A stretch of DNA of 64,000 bases from Rufibacter hautae (GCF_008271695.1 NZ_VKKY01000002.1:248001-312000), one strand, 5' to 3'; numbered from the stretch's first letter, positions 10,133 through 19,351 are shown. Numbers and translations: made by a program. The notes: generated from the sequence alone by a model not told the origin.

Positions 10133-11263
10133 ATGCGATTAAGATCCCTTACAATGGCATTGCTTTGCGGCGGGGCTACATTCCTAACCGTTTCTTGCGA
10201 GAACGAAATTGAAGAGATGGACATGAAAACCGTCTCGGCACGTAATGCCGTGGGTTTGGCTATCGGCCAGGATAATCTTGTCCTTAATCTGCCCCCGGAT
10301 TACGGGCAGATGAGTGAAAACCTCAGGAATGCCATCGTAGGCGAAGCGGTGGCCCCAAGCGAATGCTACAATACGCAATTCGTGGCTGTCCAGCGCAAGT
10401 ACGCCGTGCCCCTTGTGGCCGACCCGGTGGCTATTCAGAATTACAGCCTGTATACACAGATCAACCAGATCTACTCCTACTTTTTTGACAGGGGAGAGCA
10501 GTACTTCGGTGCAGGAGGTGAGTACACGCAGTTGATGACCAAGCGTACGCGCGAACTGGAGAAGTTCTGGAACATGCCCGGCGAGATTATCGTGAATGGC
10601 CAGCACGTCGCCACGCTGGAAAACCGAGAGGCCCTCGCAGATGTCATTGAGGCATTTGCCGAAGGCGTGACCTCACGCGAGCAGGCGTATGCCATCGCCG
10701 ATGTGTTACTGGCGGAAAATGCCAAGTCTCCGCTTCTGCCTGAGTCCCCATACTTTTCGCTCGATGGCTTTGCCACGCCTTACGATAACCTGATTGTGAT
10801 AGGTGATGGCCTGGTGCAGATGGTATCCGAGTCCGGCGTGGATGCCGACATCGTCTGGACGGGAGTTCTTGCCCACGAGTGGGCGCACCAAATCCAATTC
10901 AAGAACATGGGTACCTGGTATCCCAATGGAGCCGCCGCCGATCCGGCAGAAGACACCCGCTATACCGAGCTGGAGGCCGACTTCCTGGCTGCGTACTACA
11001 TGACGCACAAACGTGGCGCTACTTATAACAGCAAGCGAGTGGCTCAGTTCTTTGAACTATTCTTCCAGGTTGGTGACTGTGGCTTCTCTAGCCCGACCCA
11101 CCACGGCACACCTCTGCAGCGCATGGCCGCTGCACAATTGGGGTTCAACCTAGCCGACAATGCCCAAAAGCAAGGCCACATCATGAGCATCGAAGAGGCG
11201 CATAGGTACTTTGTGGCTAACGTGGGTAAGATCGTAACTCCGGCCACCGTGTACGTACGGTAG
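10133..11263 (+). CDS. Putative zinc metalloprotease lipoprotein (HExxH)
   Basis: A 376-residue protein with a lipoprotein signal peptide: basic start, hydrophobic helix and 'LTVSC' with the lipidated cysteine at about residue 22. A gluzincin-type zinc site is visible: 'AHEWAH' at residues 247-252 (H248, E249, H252) and, about 29 residues later, 'ELEAD' (279-283) supplying the likely third ligand. This resembles M48-like or neutral zinc metallopeptidase arrangements. It is probably anchored in the outer membrane or periplasm and cleaves unknown proteins. The C-terminal part ('SSPTHHGTPLQRMAAAQLG') resembles the M48 tail where a 'THP..RI.'-like segment follows the active site. It stands alone with its own terminator. 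Confidence 0.7.
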   Translation: MRLRSLTMALLCGGATFLTVSCENEIEEMDMKTVSARNAVGLAIGQDNLVLNLPPDYGQMSENLRNAIVGEAVAPSECYNTQFVAVQRKYAVPLVADPVAIQNYSLYTQINQIYSYFFDRGEQYFGAGGEYTQLMTKRTRELEKFWNMPGEIIVNGQHVATLENREALADVIEAFAEGVTSREQAYAIADVLLAENAKSPLLPESPYFSLDGFATPYDNLIVIGDGLVQMVSESGVDADIVWTGVLAHEWAHQIQFKNMGTWYPNGAAADPAEDTRYTELEADFLAAYYMTHKRGATYNSKRVAQFFELFFQVGDCGFSSPTHHGTPLQRMAAAQLGFNLADNAQKQGHIMSIEEAHRYFVANVGKIVTPATVYVR

Positions 11264-11279
11264 CCCAAGCTAAACAATA

Positions 11280-11312
11280 GAAAAGGCTGGCCCACAAGGT
11301 CAGCCTTTTTTG
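11280..11312 (+). terminator. Terminator after the metalloprotease gene
   Basis: Stem AAAAGGCTG / CAGCCTTTTTT flanking an 11-12 nt loop, 15 bp after the stop codon, with a run of six T. Confidence 0.85.
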
Positions 11313-11365
11313 TGTCCAGAAAATGGCATTGTCGTTACCAGTGTTGAGGTTCTATTAAACAAACC

Positions 11366-11665
11366 ATGGTGGAGCAACTTCGCAGCGGGGGGGTAGACTG
11401 CAGATATTTTGACCTTGATGATTCACAAACGTTTGCGCTTGACCTTGCCGACGTTGATGGTACCTTTCCGCCAACTGGTTACAAGGTTGGCATGCTCACG
11501 TAGAGCAGGCGGTAGCCATATCGTGCATGTGGGCGTATTCGCCGAGAGGATAACATGGATGCTCACTTTACATGGCACCAGATGATCGAGTGGGATTCTA
11601 TAGACACACCTCCACCCGGATATTTTTATGGAAACCTTCACAGATCCTTACCTGCCAAATAACCT
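11366..11665 (+). pseudogene. Decayed NmrA-family NAD(P)-binding protein
   Basis: Conceptual translation in switching frames gives successive pieces of an NmrA-like atypical short-chain dehydrogenase. 'MVEQLRSGGVDCRYFDLDD' and 'PPTGYKVGMLT' are followed by a stop; then 'GSHIVHVGVFAERI' in another frame; then 'DAHFTWHQMIEW' and 'PPPGYFYGNLHR' in a third. These match the family's consecutive blocks (loss of the N-terminal Rossmann glycine motif, then 'HIVHIGVF', 'HF.WH..IE' and 'HP.YF..NL'). Several frameshifts and stops and a missing N-terminus show the gene is dead. The block order is preserved, so this is decay in place rather than rearrangement. Confidence 0.65.
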
Positions 11666-11720
11666 TACTTATGGCTGCGGATAGTTGGCACGCAAGCGCA
11701 AACATCTAATTGGTTAAGCA

Positions 11721-11861
11721 GGTGCTGGATGGAAGAATGTCGTATATTTCGATGATCCAGAAAAATATAATTTACATCCTCGGCAGGCCTGCAAAGCAAT
11801 CGGAGGGTTCTTGCTTGAGAACATAGACGCGCTAAAAGCCTTGGATAGCCAAAGAGAGTAG
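11721..11861 (+). pseudogene. Gene fragment of unknown origin
   Basis: An open stretch of 46 codons ending at TAG 11859-11861 with protein-like content ('KNVVYFDDPEKYNLHP', 'AIGGFLLENIDALKALD') but no upstream start and no complete domain. It follows the NmrA-like remnant by about 55 bp. I cannot say whether it belongs to the same dead gene or to another. Confidence 0.35.
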
Positions 11862-12081
11862 GTATCCTTTTAGCTCACAAGCTTTTCATTATTTCTTTAA
11901 TTTCTGTTGTCACTGAATCTAGTTGAGGGGTAGGATGCTTGATCACCAACTGAACCCGCTTATGCTAAGAGCCCTATAGTTGGTTCCTGTTTAGTTTTGC
12001 TATATTGAGGAATACTATTGTAATATGTAATTAATCTCCCTTTTATTAGTCCAAATACAAAAACTAATTCTCTTGAATTTT

Positions 12082-12996
12082 ATGACTTCAGAAATTTCGC
12101 GCAGGGAGTTTATTGTAAAAGCAGGAGTGGCAGCGCTAGCACTTCCGGCTTTGTCCTTTATAGGCAGTGTCGGAGCCGTTTCGGTGCCGGGTATGAAATT
12201 AGGGTACGCCTCTATTACCTGGGGCGGAAATGATGAACAGGCCATCAAAGATATTTCCTCTCTAGGCTTTAAAGGCATACAGTTACGCGCGAATACCTTT
12301 AAGGAATACGGGACAAGACCTGATGCTCTGCTGGATATTCTCAAAACTCATAAACTGGACCTGTGCATGTTCTCCAGCGGGAATGCCAACATCAACACCG
12401 GCAACGACAAAGCGGTAATCGACCAGCATCTGGAGAACGCTGCCTTCATCAAGAAACTAGGTGGCCAGTTGATGCAGGTGACCAATTCCTCACGTCCGAA
12501 AGAAGGTGCCCCTAACACGGCCGACCTGAAAAGCTATGGCCGCCTGCTAAATGATATTGGCAAGCGCACGCTCGACCTTGGGGTACAGACGGTCTACCAT
12601 AACCACATGCACCAGCTAGGGGAAACACCCGAGGAAATAGCAGTCATCATGGAGAACTGCGATGAAAAATATGTAAACCTGCTGCTGGATATCGCCCATT
12701 ACCAACAGGGGGGAGGAAATCCGGAAGCGGCCATTAGACAATACAAAAGCAGGATAAAGGCATTGCACCTGAAAGACGTGCGGCAGACCCCAGAAGCGGG
12801 CCCTAAGGCGTACAAATTTGTGGAGCTTGGGCAAGGTGAGGTAAACCTGGCCACTGTGCTAGTGGCTCTTCAAGAAATCCAATTCAAAGGCTGGGGAATA
12901 ATCGAGTTAGATGCGGTGCCTGACAAAGACAAGACGCCGCTAGAGTGTGCTAAAATCAGCCATACGTACCTGAAGTCTAAAGGAGTAAAAATTTAA
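12082..12996 (+). CDS. Exported sugar isomerase/epimerase (xylose isomerase-like TIM barrel)
   Basis: First gene of a six-gene cluster. The ATG at 12082 gives a Tat-type signal, 'SRREFIVKAG' followed by a hydrophobic helix (an upstream TTG at 12073 would add three residues). The mature protein is an AP-endonuclease-2/xylose-isomerase-type TIM barrel with the usual metal-site pieces: 'VYHNHMHQ' near residue 175, 'LLLDIAHYQQGG' near 207 and 'IKALHLKDVRQ' near 233, ending with 'GWGIIELD' near 278. Such enzymes isomerise or epimerise sugars or keto-sugars with a divalent metal. Twin-arginine export and the DUF1080 and Gfo/Idh/MocA neighbours suggest a periplasmic role in keto-glycoside breakdown. 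Substrate unknown. Confidence 0.8.
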   Translation: MTSEISRREFIVKAGVAALALPALSFIGSVGAVSVPGMKLGYASITWGGNDEQAIKDISSLGFKGIQLRANTFKEYGTRPDALLDILKTHKLDLCMFSSGNANINTGNDKAVIDQHLENAAFIKKLGGQLMQVTNSSRPKEGAPNTADLKSYGRLLNDIGKRTLDLGVQTVYHNHMHQLGETPEEIAVIMENCDEKYVNLLLDIAHYQQGGGNPEAAIRQYKSRIKALHLKDVRQTPEAGPKAYKFVELGQGEVNLATVLVALQEIQFKGWGIIELDAVPDKDKTPLECAKISHTYLKSKGVKI

Positions 12997-13020
12997 TGAT
13001 TTCTGTAAAACAGGCCATAA

Positions 13021-13821
13021 ATGAGAAACCTAAGAAACAACATAATAATGGGCGCTATGGCAATTGGAACGGTAGTAGCCTGCAATAGCCAACAACAGAT
13101 GACAGCAAGTGCTACGTCTACTGCTGAAGGAATTACATCACCTGAAAGCCATAATACCTTGACTGCAGTAGAGAAAAAGGCAGGCTGGAAGTTGCTCTTT
13201 GATGGCAAAACCACCACCGGCTGGCGGGGTGCCTACAAAGATGCGTTCCCGGAGCAAGGCTGGAAGATAGAAAACGGCGAACTGGTCGTGCTCAAATCGG
13301 GTGGCGGTGAATCCAGAAACGGGGGCGATATTATCACAGAGCAGCAGTACGACAACTTTGAGCTGACCCTGGAAGCAAAACTAACCCCGGGCGCCAACAG
13401 CGGTGTCAAGTATTTTGTAACGGAGCGTCTGCCTAAAAGCCCGGGCTCTGCCATTGGCCTGGAGTTCCAGATTCTGGACGACGATCTGCACCCCGATGCT
13501 AAGATGGGAAAAGACGGCAACCGCACCATCGGCTCGCTCTATGACCTGATTACTGCCCGAAATAAAAAAGTAATGTCCATTGGCGAGTGGAACAAAGTGC
13601 GCATTGTTTCCAACAACAAGCACGTGGAGCACTGGCTGAATGGGGTAAAGGTGGTGGAGTATGAGCGGGGTAGCCAGAAGTTCAGAGATTTGGTAGCGGC
13701 CAGCAAATACCAGAAGTTTGAAGGATTTGGGGAGGCGCCGCAAGGCCACATTCTGCTACAGGACCACGGCGATGAGGTGCGTTACCGCAACATCAAACTC
13801 CTGAATCTGAATACGAAATAA
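13021..13821 (+). CDS. DUF1080 lipoprotein (3-keto-disaccharide hydrolase/lyase family)
   Basis: A 266-residue lipoprotein: hydrophobic N-terminus then 'TVVAC' with cysteine at about 21. From residue 55 it forms the concanavalin-like DUF1080 domain, beginning 'GWKLLFDGKTTTGWRG', with 'NFELTLEAKLTPGANSGVKY' in the middle and 'GHILLQDHGDEVRYRNIKL' at the end, the standard family landmarks. Characterised relatives cleave glycosides that have been oxidised at C3. It begins 24 bp after the isomerase gene and lies near an oxidoreductase that could create the 3-keto group, which supports that role. The exact glycoside is not visible. Confidence 0.85.
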   Translation: MRNLRNNIIMGAMAIGTVVACNSQQQMTASATSTAEGITSPESHNTLTAVEKKAGWKLLFDGKTTTGWRGAYKDAFPEQGWKIENGELVVLKSGGGESRNGGDIITEQQYDNFELTLEAKLTPGANSGVKYFVTERLPKSPGSAIGLEFQILDDDLHPDAKMGKDGNRTIGSLYDLITARNKKVMSIGEWNKVRIVSNNKHVEHWLNGVKVVEYERGSQKFRDLVAASKYQKFEGFGEAPQGHILLQDHGDEVRYRNIKLLNLNTK

Positions 13822-13885
13822 AACATAACATTACAGAACTTCAGAATAGGGCTTGCCATTACCGGAAGCCCACCCCATCTGCCAC

Positions 13886-14356
13886 ATGAAACTACTTCTC
13901 AAGTTCTTATTAATTGGCTTATTCATGACCCAACTACATTCTGCGCAGGCACAGACCACTGCTGCTACAGAGAAATCCGCCATCAGATTCAACCATCTTG
14001 CTTTGCACGTGTATGACCTGAAAAAGAGCTCTGCTTTTTACGAGCAGGTCATGCAGTTCAAAAAGATACCGGAGCCTTTCAAAGACGGCCTGCATGATTG
14101 GTTCAGCATAGGTGATCCTTACCAGCTGCACCTGATACAAGGCGCACCCAAAGAGATCTACCAGGATATCACCCGTCATTTTTGTTTCAGCGTGCCATCT
14201 CTTGATGCTTTTATGGAGCGCATCCGCAAACACAACATCAGGTACTACAACTCAAAGGGGGAGCCCGACAAGATAAATGTGCGGGCCGATGGCGTGCAGC
14301 AGATTTACATCCAGGACCCGGACGGTTACTGGCTGGAAATAAACAACGAGTATTAA
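13886..14356 (+). CDS. Exported VOC-family (glyoxalase-like) protein
   Basis: I choose the ATG at 13886, which places a good signal peptide (MKLLLKFLLIGLFMTQLHS, cleavage near AQA) at the N-terminus; an upstream frame extension is unlikely to be translated. The mature protein, about 130 residues, is a single vicinal-oxygen-chelate module: 'RFNHLALHVYDLKKSSAFYE' opens the first beta-alpha-beta-beta-beta unit and 'QIYIQDPDGYWLEINNE' closes the second. His in 'NHLALH' and the terminal Glu are the usual metal ligands. VOC proteins act as isomerases, lyases or dioxygenases; its place inside the keto-sugar cluster suggests a small-molecule step there, unproven. Confidence 0.75.
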   Translation: MKLLLKFLLIGLFMTQLHSAQAQTTAATEKSAIRFNHLALHVYDLKKSSAFYEQVMQFKKIPEPFKDGLHDWFSIGDPYQLHLIQGAPKEIYQDITRHFCFSVPSLDAFMERIRKHNIRYYNSKGEPDKINVRADGVQQIYIQDPDGYWLEINNEY

Positions 14357-14433
14357 TCAGCAATAGCATTAGATAAAAGTGCTCTTTTTATTCTGAAGAA
14401 CGTGTAAAATCAAAATCTAAAACAGCAATACCT

Positions 14434-15786
14434 ATGGACTACAAAGACCACAACCCCCGCCGGGACTTTATCAAAAAAGCTGCGCTCGGAACAATAGGCT
14501 TCTCTTTAATGGGCATCGGCATCAGTGCAAAAAGTTACGGCCGAATTTTAGGTGCCAATGACCGCGTACAGGTAGGTATTGTAGGGTTTTCGAACAGGTT
14601 TAAGCACTCGTTGTATCCGGCGTTCATGAACCATTCCAAAGAGCTGAACTTTGAGTTTGTAGGTGTTTCAGACATCTGGAACCGCCGCCGCGATGAGGCC
14701 GAAGCCTTCATCAGAGAGAAGTCGGGTGGTAAGATCAAGAAGTACCGCAACAACGATGAGCTGTATGCCTCCAAAAACCTGGACGCGGTCATCATCAGTA
14801 CCGCCGATTTTCAGCATGCCCTGATGGGGGTGGAGGCGGTGCGGAACGGGAAGGATGCCTACATAGAGAAGCCGCTGGCAGAAACCATGGAAGATGCCCG
14901 TGCGGTATTGAAGGCAGTAGAGGAAAGTGGTAAGATAGTACAAATAGGATCTCAGCGACGCAGCGCGCCCAACTACATTTCTGCCAACGAGTACATCAAG
15001 TCTGGCAAGTTTGGTGACATTACAATGGTGGAAATGAGCTGGAACGTGAACCAGCCGGGCCGCTGGCGCTTGCCTAAACTGGTAAACGAAATCCGGCAGG
15101 AAGACACCGATTGGGAGCGTTTCCTGATGAACCGCCCCAAAGTGGCCTGGGACCCGCGCAAGTACCTGGAGTACCGTTTGTTCTGGCCTTACTCTTCCGG
15201 TATACCCGGCCAGTGGATGTCGCACCAGATTGATACCGTGCATTGGTTCACCGACCTGGAGCACCCGCGCAGTGTGGTAGCCAACGGCGGTACCTACCTG
15301 TGGCAGGACGGTCGCGAAAACCCAGATACTTTAACGGCAGTTTTCGATTATGGGCCGCTAAACGACCCAAAGAAAGGCTTCCAGGTTGTGTACACTTCAA
15401 GGTTCACCAACAGTGCCGGCGGCGTGAAAGAGCTGTACTACTCAAACGGCGGTATGTTGAACCTGGACACCAACCAGGTGACTTCAGAAGGCGGTCTGTC
15501 GCAGAGCATGGCCAATGAAATGGGCCTGAAAGCTAACCTGCTGGCAGATTATACCCTGCCTACCCGTGCTGAAAAAGTATCTACCGATGCCAACACCGGG
15601 GGTGACCCCATGACCTCGCTGCACATGCGTAACTGGATGGAATGTGTGCGCAGTCGCAAAACGCCCAATGCCTCGGTACGGGCTGGCTATAACCATTCCC
15701 TTGCTACCATCATGACCCGCGTAGCCCTGCAGACTGGCAAACGCGTCACCTTTGATGATGCCAAGCAGGAGGTAATTGTTAGCTAA
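14434..15786 (+). CDS. Tat-exported Gfo/Idh/MocA family oxidoreductase
   Basis: A 450-residue protein with a Tat signal, 'NPRRDFIKKAALGTIGFS', then a Rossmann domain ('VQVGIVGFSNRF' near residue 46) and the Gfo/Idh/MocA signature 'YIEKPLAET' near residue 145, whose lysine takes part in hydride transfer. The C-terminal alpha/beta domain contains 'GIPGQWMSHQIDTVHWFTDL', with the histidine often found at the active site. Exported members of this family carry tightly bound NAD and oxidise or reduce sugar hydroxyls, often at C3. Beside DUF1080 it is the likely source of 3-keto-glycosides. It sits centrally in the cluster. Confidence 0.87.
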   Translation: MDYKDHNPRRDFIKKAALGTIGFSLMGIGISAKSYGRILGANDRVQVGIVGFSNRFKHSLYPAFMNHSKELNFEFVGVSDIWNRRRDEAEAFIREKSGGKIKKYRNNDELYASKNLDAVIISTADFQHALMGVEAVRNGKDAYIEKPLAETMEDARAVLKAVEESGKIVQIGSQRRSAPNYISANEYIKSGKFGDITMVEMSWNVNQPGRWRLPKLVNEIRQEDTDWERFLMNRPKVAWDPRKYLEYRLFWPYSSGIPGQWMSHQIDTVHWFTDLEHPRSVVANGGTYLWQDGRENPDTLTAVFDYGPLNDPKKGFQVVYTSRFTNSAGGVKELYYSNGGMLNLDTNQVTSEGGLSQSMANEMGLKANLLADYTLPTRAEKVSTDANTGGDPMTSLHMRNWMECVRSRKTPNASVRAGYNHSLATIMTRVALQTGKRVTFDDAKQEVIVS

Positions 15787-15862
15787 TCCAATCTTAGAAG
15801 AGGCTTCAAATTACCGGCTCCTGAGACAAGGGCCGGAATAGATTTTCCAAAGCTGAAGGCAC

Positions 15863-16930
15863 ATGAAAACAAAACCAATAAAGCTTTTTGTAGCACCACT
15901 GCTGGCCATGGCGTTGCTGATGGGCAATAACCTACAGGTTGCCGCACAGGGCAAGGCAAAGCGCTTTGTACTTACAGAAAACAAGCAGGAGAAGCGGGTA
16001 GACGTAACCGTGGAGGGCAAGCCATTCACTTCGTATGTCTATCCGGATGTACTGAAAAAGCCGGTGTTGTATCCTATTCGCACCGCTAGGGGAAACTTTA
16101 TTACGCGTGCTTGGCCCATGGACCCAAGACCGGGCGAAAGGGTGGACCACCCGCACCACGTGGGCTTATGGTTTAACTTTGGCGATGTTAACGGACACGA
16201 CTTCTGGAACAACTCCAATGATACCGGCAGCCACAAAGGCCCTTTTGGCACCATTCGCCATACCAGAGTAAATAAAATGACCAACGGAGATGCAAAGGCA
16301 GAACTAGAGGTAAGCTCAGAATGGCAGAAGCCTGACGGTACGGCCTTAATCAAAGAAGATACTAAGTACGTCTTTAGTGGCGAGGGTGATAGCCGCATCA
16401 TTGACCGAATCACCACCCTGACCGCGCTGAAGGAAGATGTTTTGTTCAAGGATAACAAAGAAGGAGTTATTGCCATTCGTCTGGCCCGTGAACTGGAGCA
16501 TCCTTCTACCAAACCAGAGGTGTTTACTGATGCCAGCGGAAAGGCCACGCCGGTACCAGTAATGAACAATGAAGGCGTCACCGGCCAATATCGCAGCAGC
16601 GAAGGCAAAGAAGGCGACGCTGTATGGGGTACCCGCGGAAAATGGGTGAATCTGACTGGTGTTGTGGGCAATGAGCCGGTATCTGTGGTGTTGATGGATA
16701 ACCCGCAGAACATAGGCTTCCCTACCTACTGGCACGCCCGTGGGTATGGCTTGTTTGCCGCGAATCCTTTTAGCCAAAAAGTAATGAGCGATGGCAAGGA
16801 AGAGCTTAACTACAAGCTTCCTGCTGGTAAGTCAGTTACTTTCCGGCACCGGGTGGTCATCCAATCGGGCAGCAGCCTTACAGAGGCGCAGGTAAATGCC
16901 CAGTACCAAAAGTTCACCGGTAAAAAGTAA
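15863..16930 (+). CDS. PmoA-like exported protein (DUF6807)
   Basis: A 355-residue protein with signal peptide (residues 1-29, cleavage near AAQG). The remainder matches the DUF6807/'PmoA family' group, with the characteristic 'DHPHHVGLWFNFGDVNGHDFW' region near residues 94-114 (a histidine-rich patch) and a C-terminal 'PTYWHARGYGLFAANPF' block. The family name reflects an annotation as methane oxygenase PmoA, which these proteins are not: they are soluble, beta-rich and frequent in Bacteroidota and Planctomycetota polysaccharide clusters next to Gfo/Idh/MocA and PVC-type dehydrogenase genes. Their reaction is not established. It lies 76 bp downstream of the oxidoreductase. Confidence 0.75.
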   Translation: MKTKPIKLFVAPLLAMALLMGNNLQVAAQGKAKRFVLTENKQEKRVDVTVEGKPFTSYVYPDVLKKPVLYPIRTARGNFITRAWPMDPRPGERVDHPHHVGLWFNFGDVNGHDFWNNSNDTGSHKGPFGTIRHTRVNKMTNGDAKAELEVSSEWQKPDGTALIKEDTKYVFSGEGDSRIIDRITTLTALKEDVLFKDNKEGVIAIRLARELEHPSTKPEVFTDASGKATPVPVMNNEGVTGQYRSSEGKEGDAVWGTRGKWVNLTGVVGNEPVSVVLMDNPQNIGFPTYWHARGYGLFAANPFSQKVMSDGKEELNYKLPAGKSVTFRHRVVIQSGSSLTEAQVNAQYQKFTGKK

Positions 16931-16960
16931 AATCAAGTACCAGTATCGTGTTTCAAACCA

Positions 16961-17007
16961 GATGGTGCGGTTCCTGCTATGGGTAAGATAGCAGGTGCCG
17001 CACCATC
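16961..17007 (+). other. Long intercistronic hairpin
   Basis: GATGGTGCGG then CCTGCTAT (16961-16980) pair with ATAGCAGG then CCGCACCATC (16988-17007), with one 2-nt internal mismatch and a 7-nt loop. No T tract follows, so it is more likely an mRNA processing or stabilising element, or a partial terminator, within the sugar cluster. Confidence 0.6.
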
Positions 17008-17032
17008 AGCATTAGAATTGTAGCAGTACCGC

Positions 17033-19351
17033 ATGAAAAGCTTTATTCATAGTGCCTTGTTGGCCGTCACCTGTGCAGGCATGTTGCAGGGATGTCAGCC
17101 GAACAGTAATACCCAGGTTGTGCAGGAGGAAGGAAAGCCGCTTGAAACAGACTCGGTTAAAATAAGGGAGATGTACGCTTCCTCGCCCGTGTTGTCGCCG
17201 GAAGCATCGCTCAAAAAGATGCAGGTAGAGGAAGGATTTACGGTGGAACTGGTGGCAGCGGAGCCCCTGATTAATTCGCCCGTAGCCATGACCTTTGATG
17301 AAAAAGGCCGCATCTGGGTAGCAGAGATGCAGAACTATATGCCCGATACGGCCGGCACCGGCGAAGGAATGCCCACAGGCAAGATTGTCATTCTGGAAGA
17401 CAAGAACGGGGATGGTACATTTGACGACCGAAAAGTATTCCTGGACTCGCTTGTGTTGCCACGGGCGCTCTGCCTGGTAGAAGATGGCTTGCTGGTGGCC
17501 ATGCCGCCCAACCTGTGGTACTATGAAATAAAGCAGGACAAACCAGGCAAAAGGACCCTGGTAGATAATAGCTATACCCAGGGCGGCAATGTGGAGCATG
17601 AGCCAAACGGCCTGCTGCGCGCCATGGATAACTGGATTTACAGCGCTAAATTCACCAAGCGCTACCGTAAAAAAGGAGACAAGTGGCTTATTGAAAAAAC
17701 GCATTTCAGGGGACAGTGGGGCATTGCCCAGGACAATCATGGCAGGCTTTATTACAACAACAACTCCCAAAACCTGTTAGGCGATTATTTCGCCTCGGGC
17801 ATGGGCGCCGCTAACGCGAACCAACAGACTGTGGCAGGCTTTGATGTGGACCTGGTAGGCAATAACAGGGTTTATCCGGCCAGGGCTACCACCGGGGTAA
17901 ACCGTGGGTACCAGGAAGGCGTTTTAGACAAAGACTTGCGCCTGGTAAACTTCACAGCGGCCTGCGGACCGGTTATCTACCGAGGTGGGTTGTTTGGAGA
18001 AAAGTACTCCCAAAATGCTTTTGTAGCTGAACCGGCGGCCAACCTGATCAAGCGCAACATTCTAACCGAAAAAGGCTACCAAATGCAGGGCGCGCAGGCG
18101 TATGCAGGGCGGGAGTTCCTGGCAAGCACCGATGAGCGTTTCCGGCCCGTCAACCTGTACGATGGTCCCGATGGTGGATTGTATGTGCTGGATATGTACC
18201 GAGGCGTGATACAGCATAAATTCTACTTAACCGATTACCTGGCGAAAGAGATAGCCCAACGGCAACTGGAGCAGCCCATCACCTTTGGGCGCATTTACAG
18301 GATAGTTCCAGCAAAAAGAGCAGCTAAACCGGTGGTGGTGCCTCATGAGCCAATCCAACTGGTAAAGCTGCTGCAGCATACAAACGGATGGGTGCGAGAC
18401 AAAGCACAGCAGCAGCTGGTAGATAAAAAGAATCCGCAGGCTATCCCGGCCCTGCGCCAGCTCCTGAAAGAGACAAAGCAAACTATAGCGGCCGCTCATG
18501 CGCTGTGGGCCCTGGAAGGAATGGATGCCTTGCGGCCCGAAGACGTTTTGCCCCTGCTAAAACAGCCACAATGGTCCATCCGGATGCAGGCCCTGAGTGT
18601 AGTACCCTCCGTAATGACGGCAAAGAATTACGCCCCTTTTGCGCAGGTGCTTAAGCAGCTGGTCGCAAAACGTGATTCGCTGGCGGCTCCGTATGTGGCA
18701 TTTCTTGCACCTTCTATTCGTCAGTTCGATAAATCTGCTGCCGACAGACTAGTGCAGGCAGTTGTAACCCAGTTTCCTAAAAACAAATATGTGGCGGATG
18801 CCGCCATCAGCAGCATGCAAGGCAGGGAAGAGGTATTCTATCGAAAAGCCATGGCTGCCAAGGATACAAGTTCTGTGCTACACGTGCGGCTGGGAGAAGT
18901 GCTGGAGGATATGCGGAAAGCAAAACACGGCAAGAATCCTGAACTGCTGGCGAAAGAATTCCCGGTGGGCGCCAAACTGTACCAATCCACCTGCCAGTCC
19001 TGCCACGGGGCAGATGGGAATGGCGTGAAGCGCTTGGCGCCGCCGCTGAATAACTCAAACTGGGTAACCGGCAGCAAAAGCAGGTTATTATCCATTGTCC
19101 TGTATGGCATGACCGGCCCCGTCAAAGTGAATGGACTATTGTACCAAACCCCCGACATTATGGGCGAGATGCCAGGCATTGGCCACAACAAGGCTCTGTC
19201 TGATAAAGATATTTCCGAACTGCTGAGCTTTATCCGGAAGTCTTGGAACAACAATGCCGGTAAAGTAGAGGCAGCAGATGTGAAGCAAGCCCGCAAAGTA
19301 TACGAGGGCAGGCAGAAAGCATTCACCATGGGAGAGTTGAATACACTGTAA
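17033..19351 (+). CDS. PVC-type membrane-bound dehydrogenase lipoprotein with cytochrome c domain
   Basis: A 772-residue lipoprotein (cysteine at about 21 in 'MLQGCQP'). Residues about 60-430 form the beta-propeller of the PVC-type dehydrogenase family ('GFTVELVAAEPLINSPVAM' opens it; 'RIWVAEM' and 'DGGLYVLDMYRGV' are propeller blades). Residues about 445-630 look like HEAT repeats. A C-terminal monohaem cytochrome c follows: 'CQSCHGADGNG' with C654, C657, H658, then 'PPLNNSNWV' and 'MGEMPGIGHNKAL' providing the likely axial methionine. The protein likely oxidises a sugar-derived substrate in the periplasm and passes electrons to the respiratory chain, which could reoxidise products of the adjacent Gfo/Idh/MocA enzyme. 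Last gene of the cluster. Confidence 0.82.
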   Translation: MKSFIHSALLAVTCAGMLQGCQPNSNTQVVQEEGKPLETDSVKIREMYASSPVLSPEASLKKMQVEEGFTVELVAAEPLINSPVAMTFDEKGRIWVAEMQNYMPDTAGTGEGMPTGKIVILEDKNGDGTFDDRKVFLDSLVLPRALCLVEDGLLVAMPPNLWYYEIKQDKPGKRTLVDNSYTQGGNVEHEPNGLLRAMDNWIYSAKFTKRYRKKGDKWLIEKTHFRGQWGIAQDNHGRLYYNNNSQNLLGDYFASGMGAANANQQTVAGFDVDLVGNNRVYPARATTGVNRGYQEGVLDKDLRLVNFTAACGPVIYRGGLFGEKYSQNAFVAEPAANLIKRNILTEKGYQMQGAQAYAGREFLASTDERFRPVNLYDGPDGGLYVLDMYRGVIQHKFYLTDYLAKEIAQRQLEQPITFGRIYRIVPAKRAAKPVVVPHEPIQLVKLLQHTNGWVRDKAQQQLVDKKNPQAIPALRQLLKETKQTIAAAHALWALEGMDALRPEDVLPLLKQPQWSIRMQALSVVPSVMTAKNYAPFAQVLKQLVAKRDSLAAPYVAFLAPSIRQFDKSAADRLVQAVVTQFPKNKYVADAAISSMQGREEVFYRKAMAAKDTSSVLHVRLGEVLEDMRKAKHGKNPELLAKEFPVGAKLYQSTCQSCHGADGNGVKRLAPPLNNSNWVTGSKSRLLSIVLYGMTGPVKVNGLLYQTPDIMGEMPGIGHNKALSDKDISELLSFIRKSWNNNAGKVEAADVKQARKVYEGRQKAFTMGELNTL

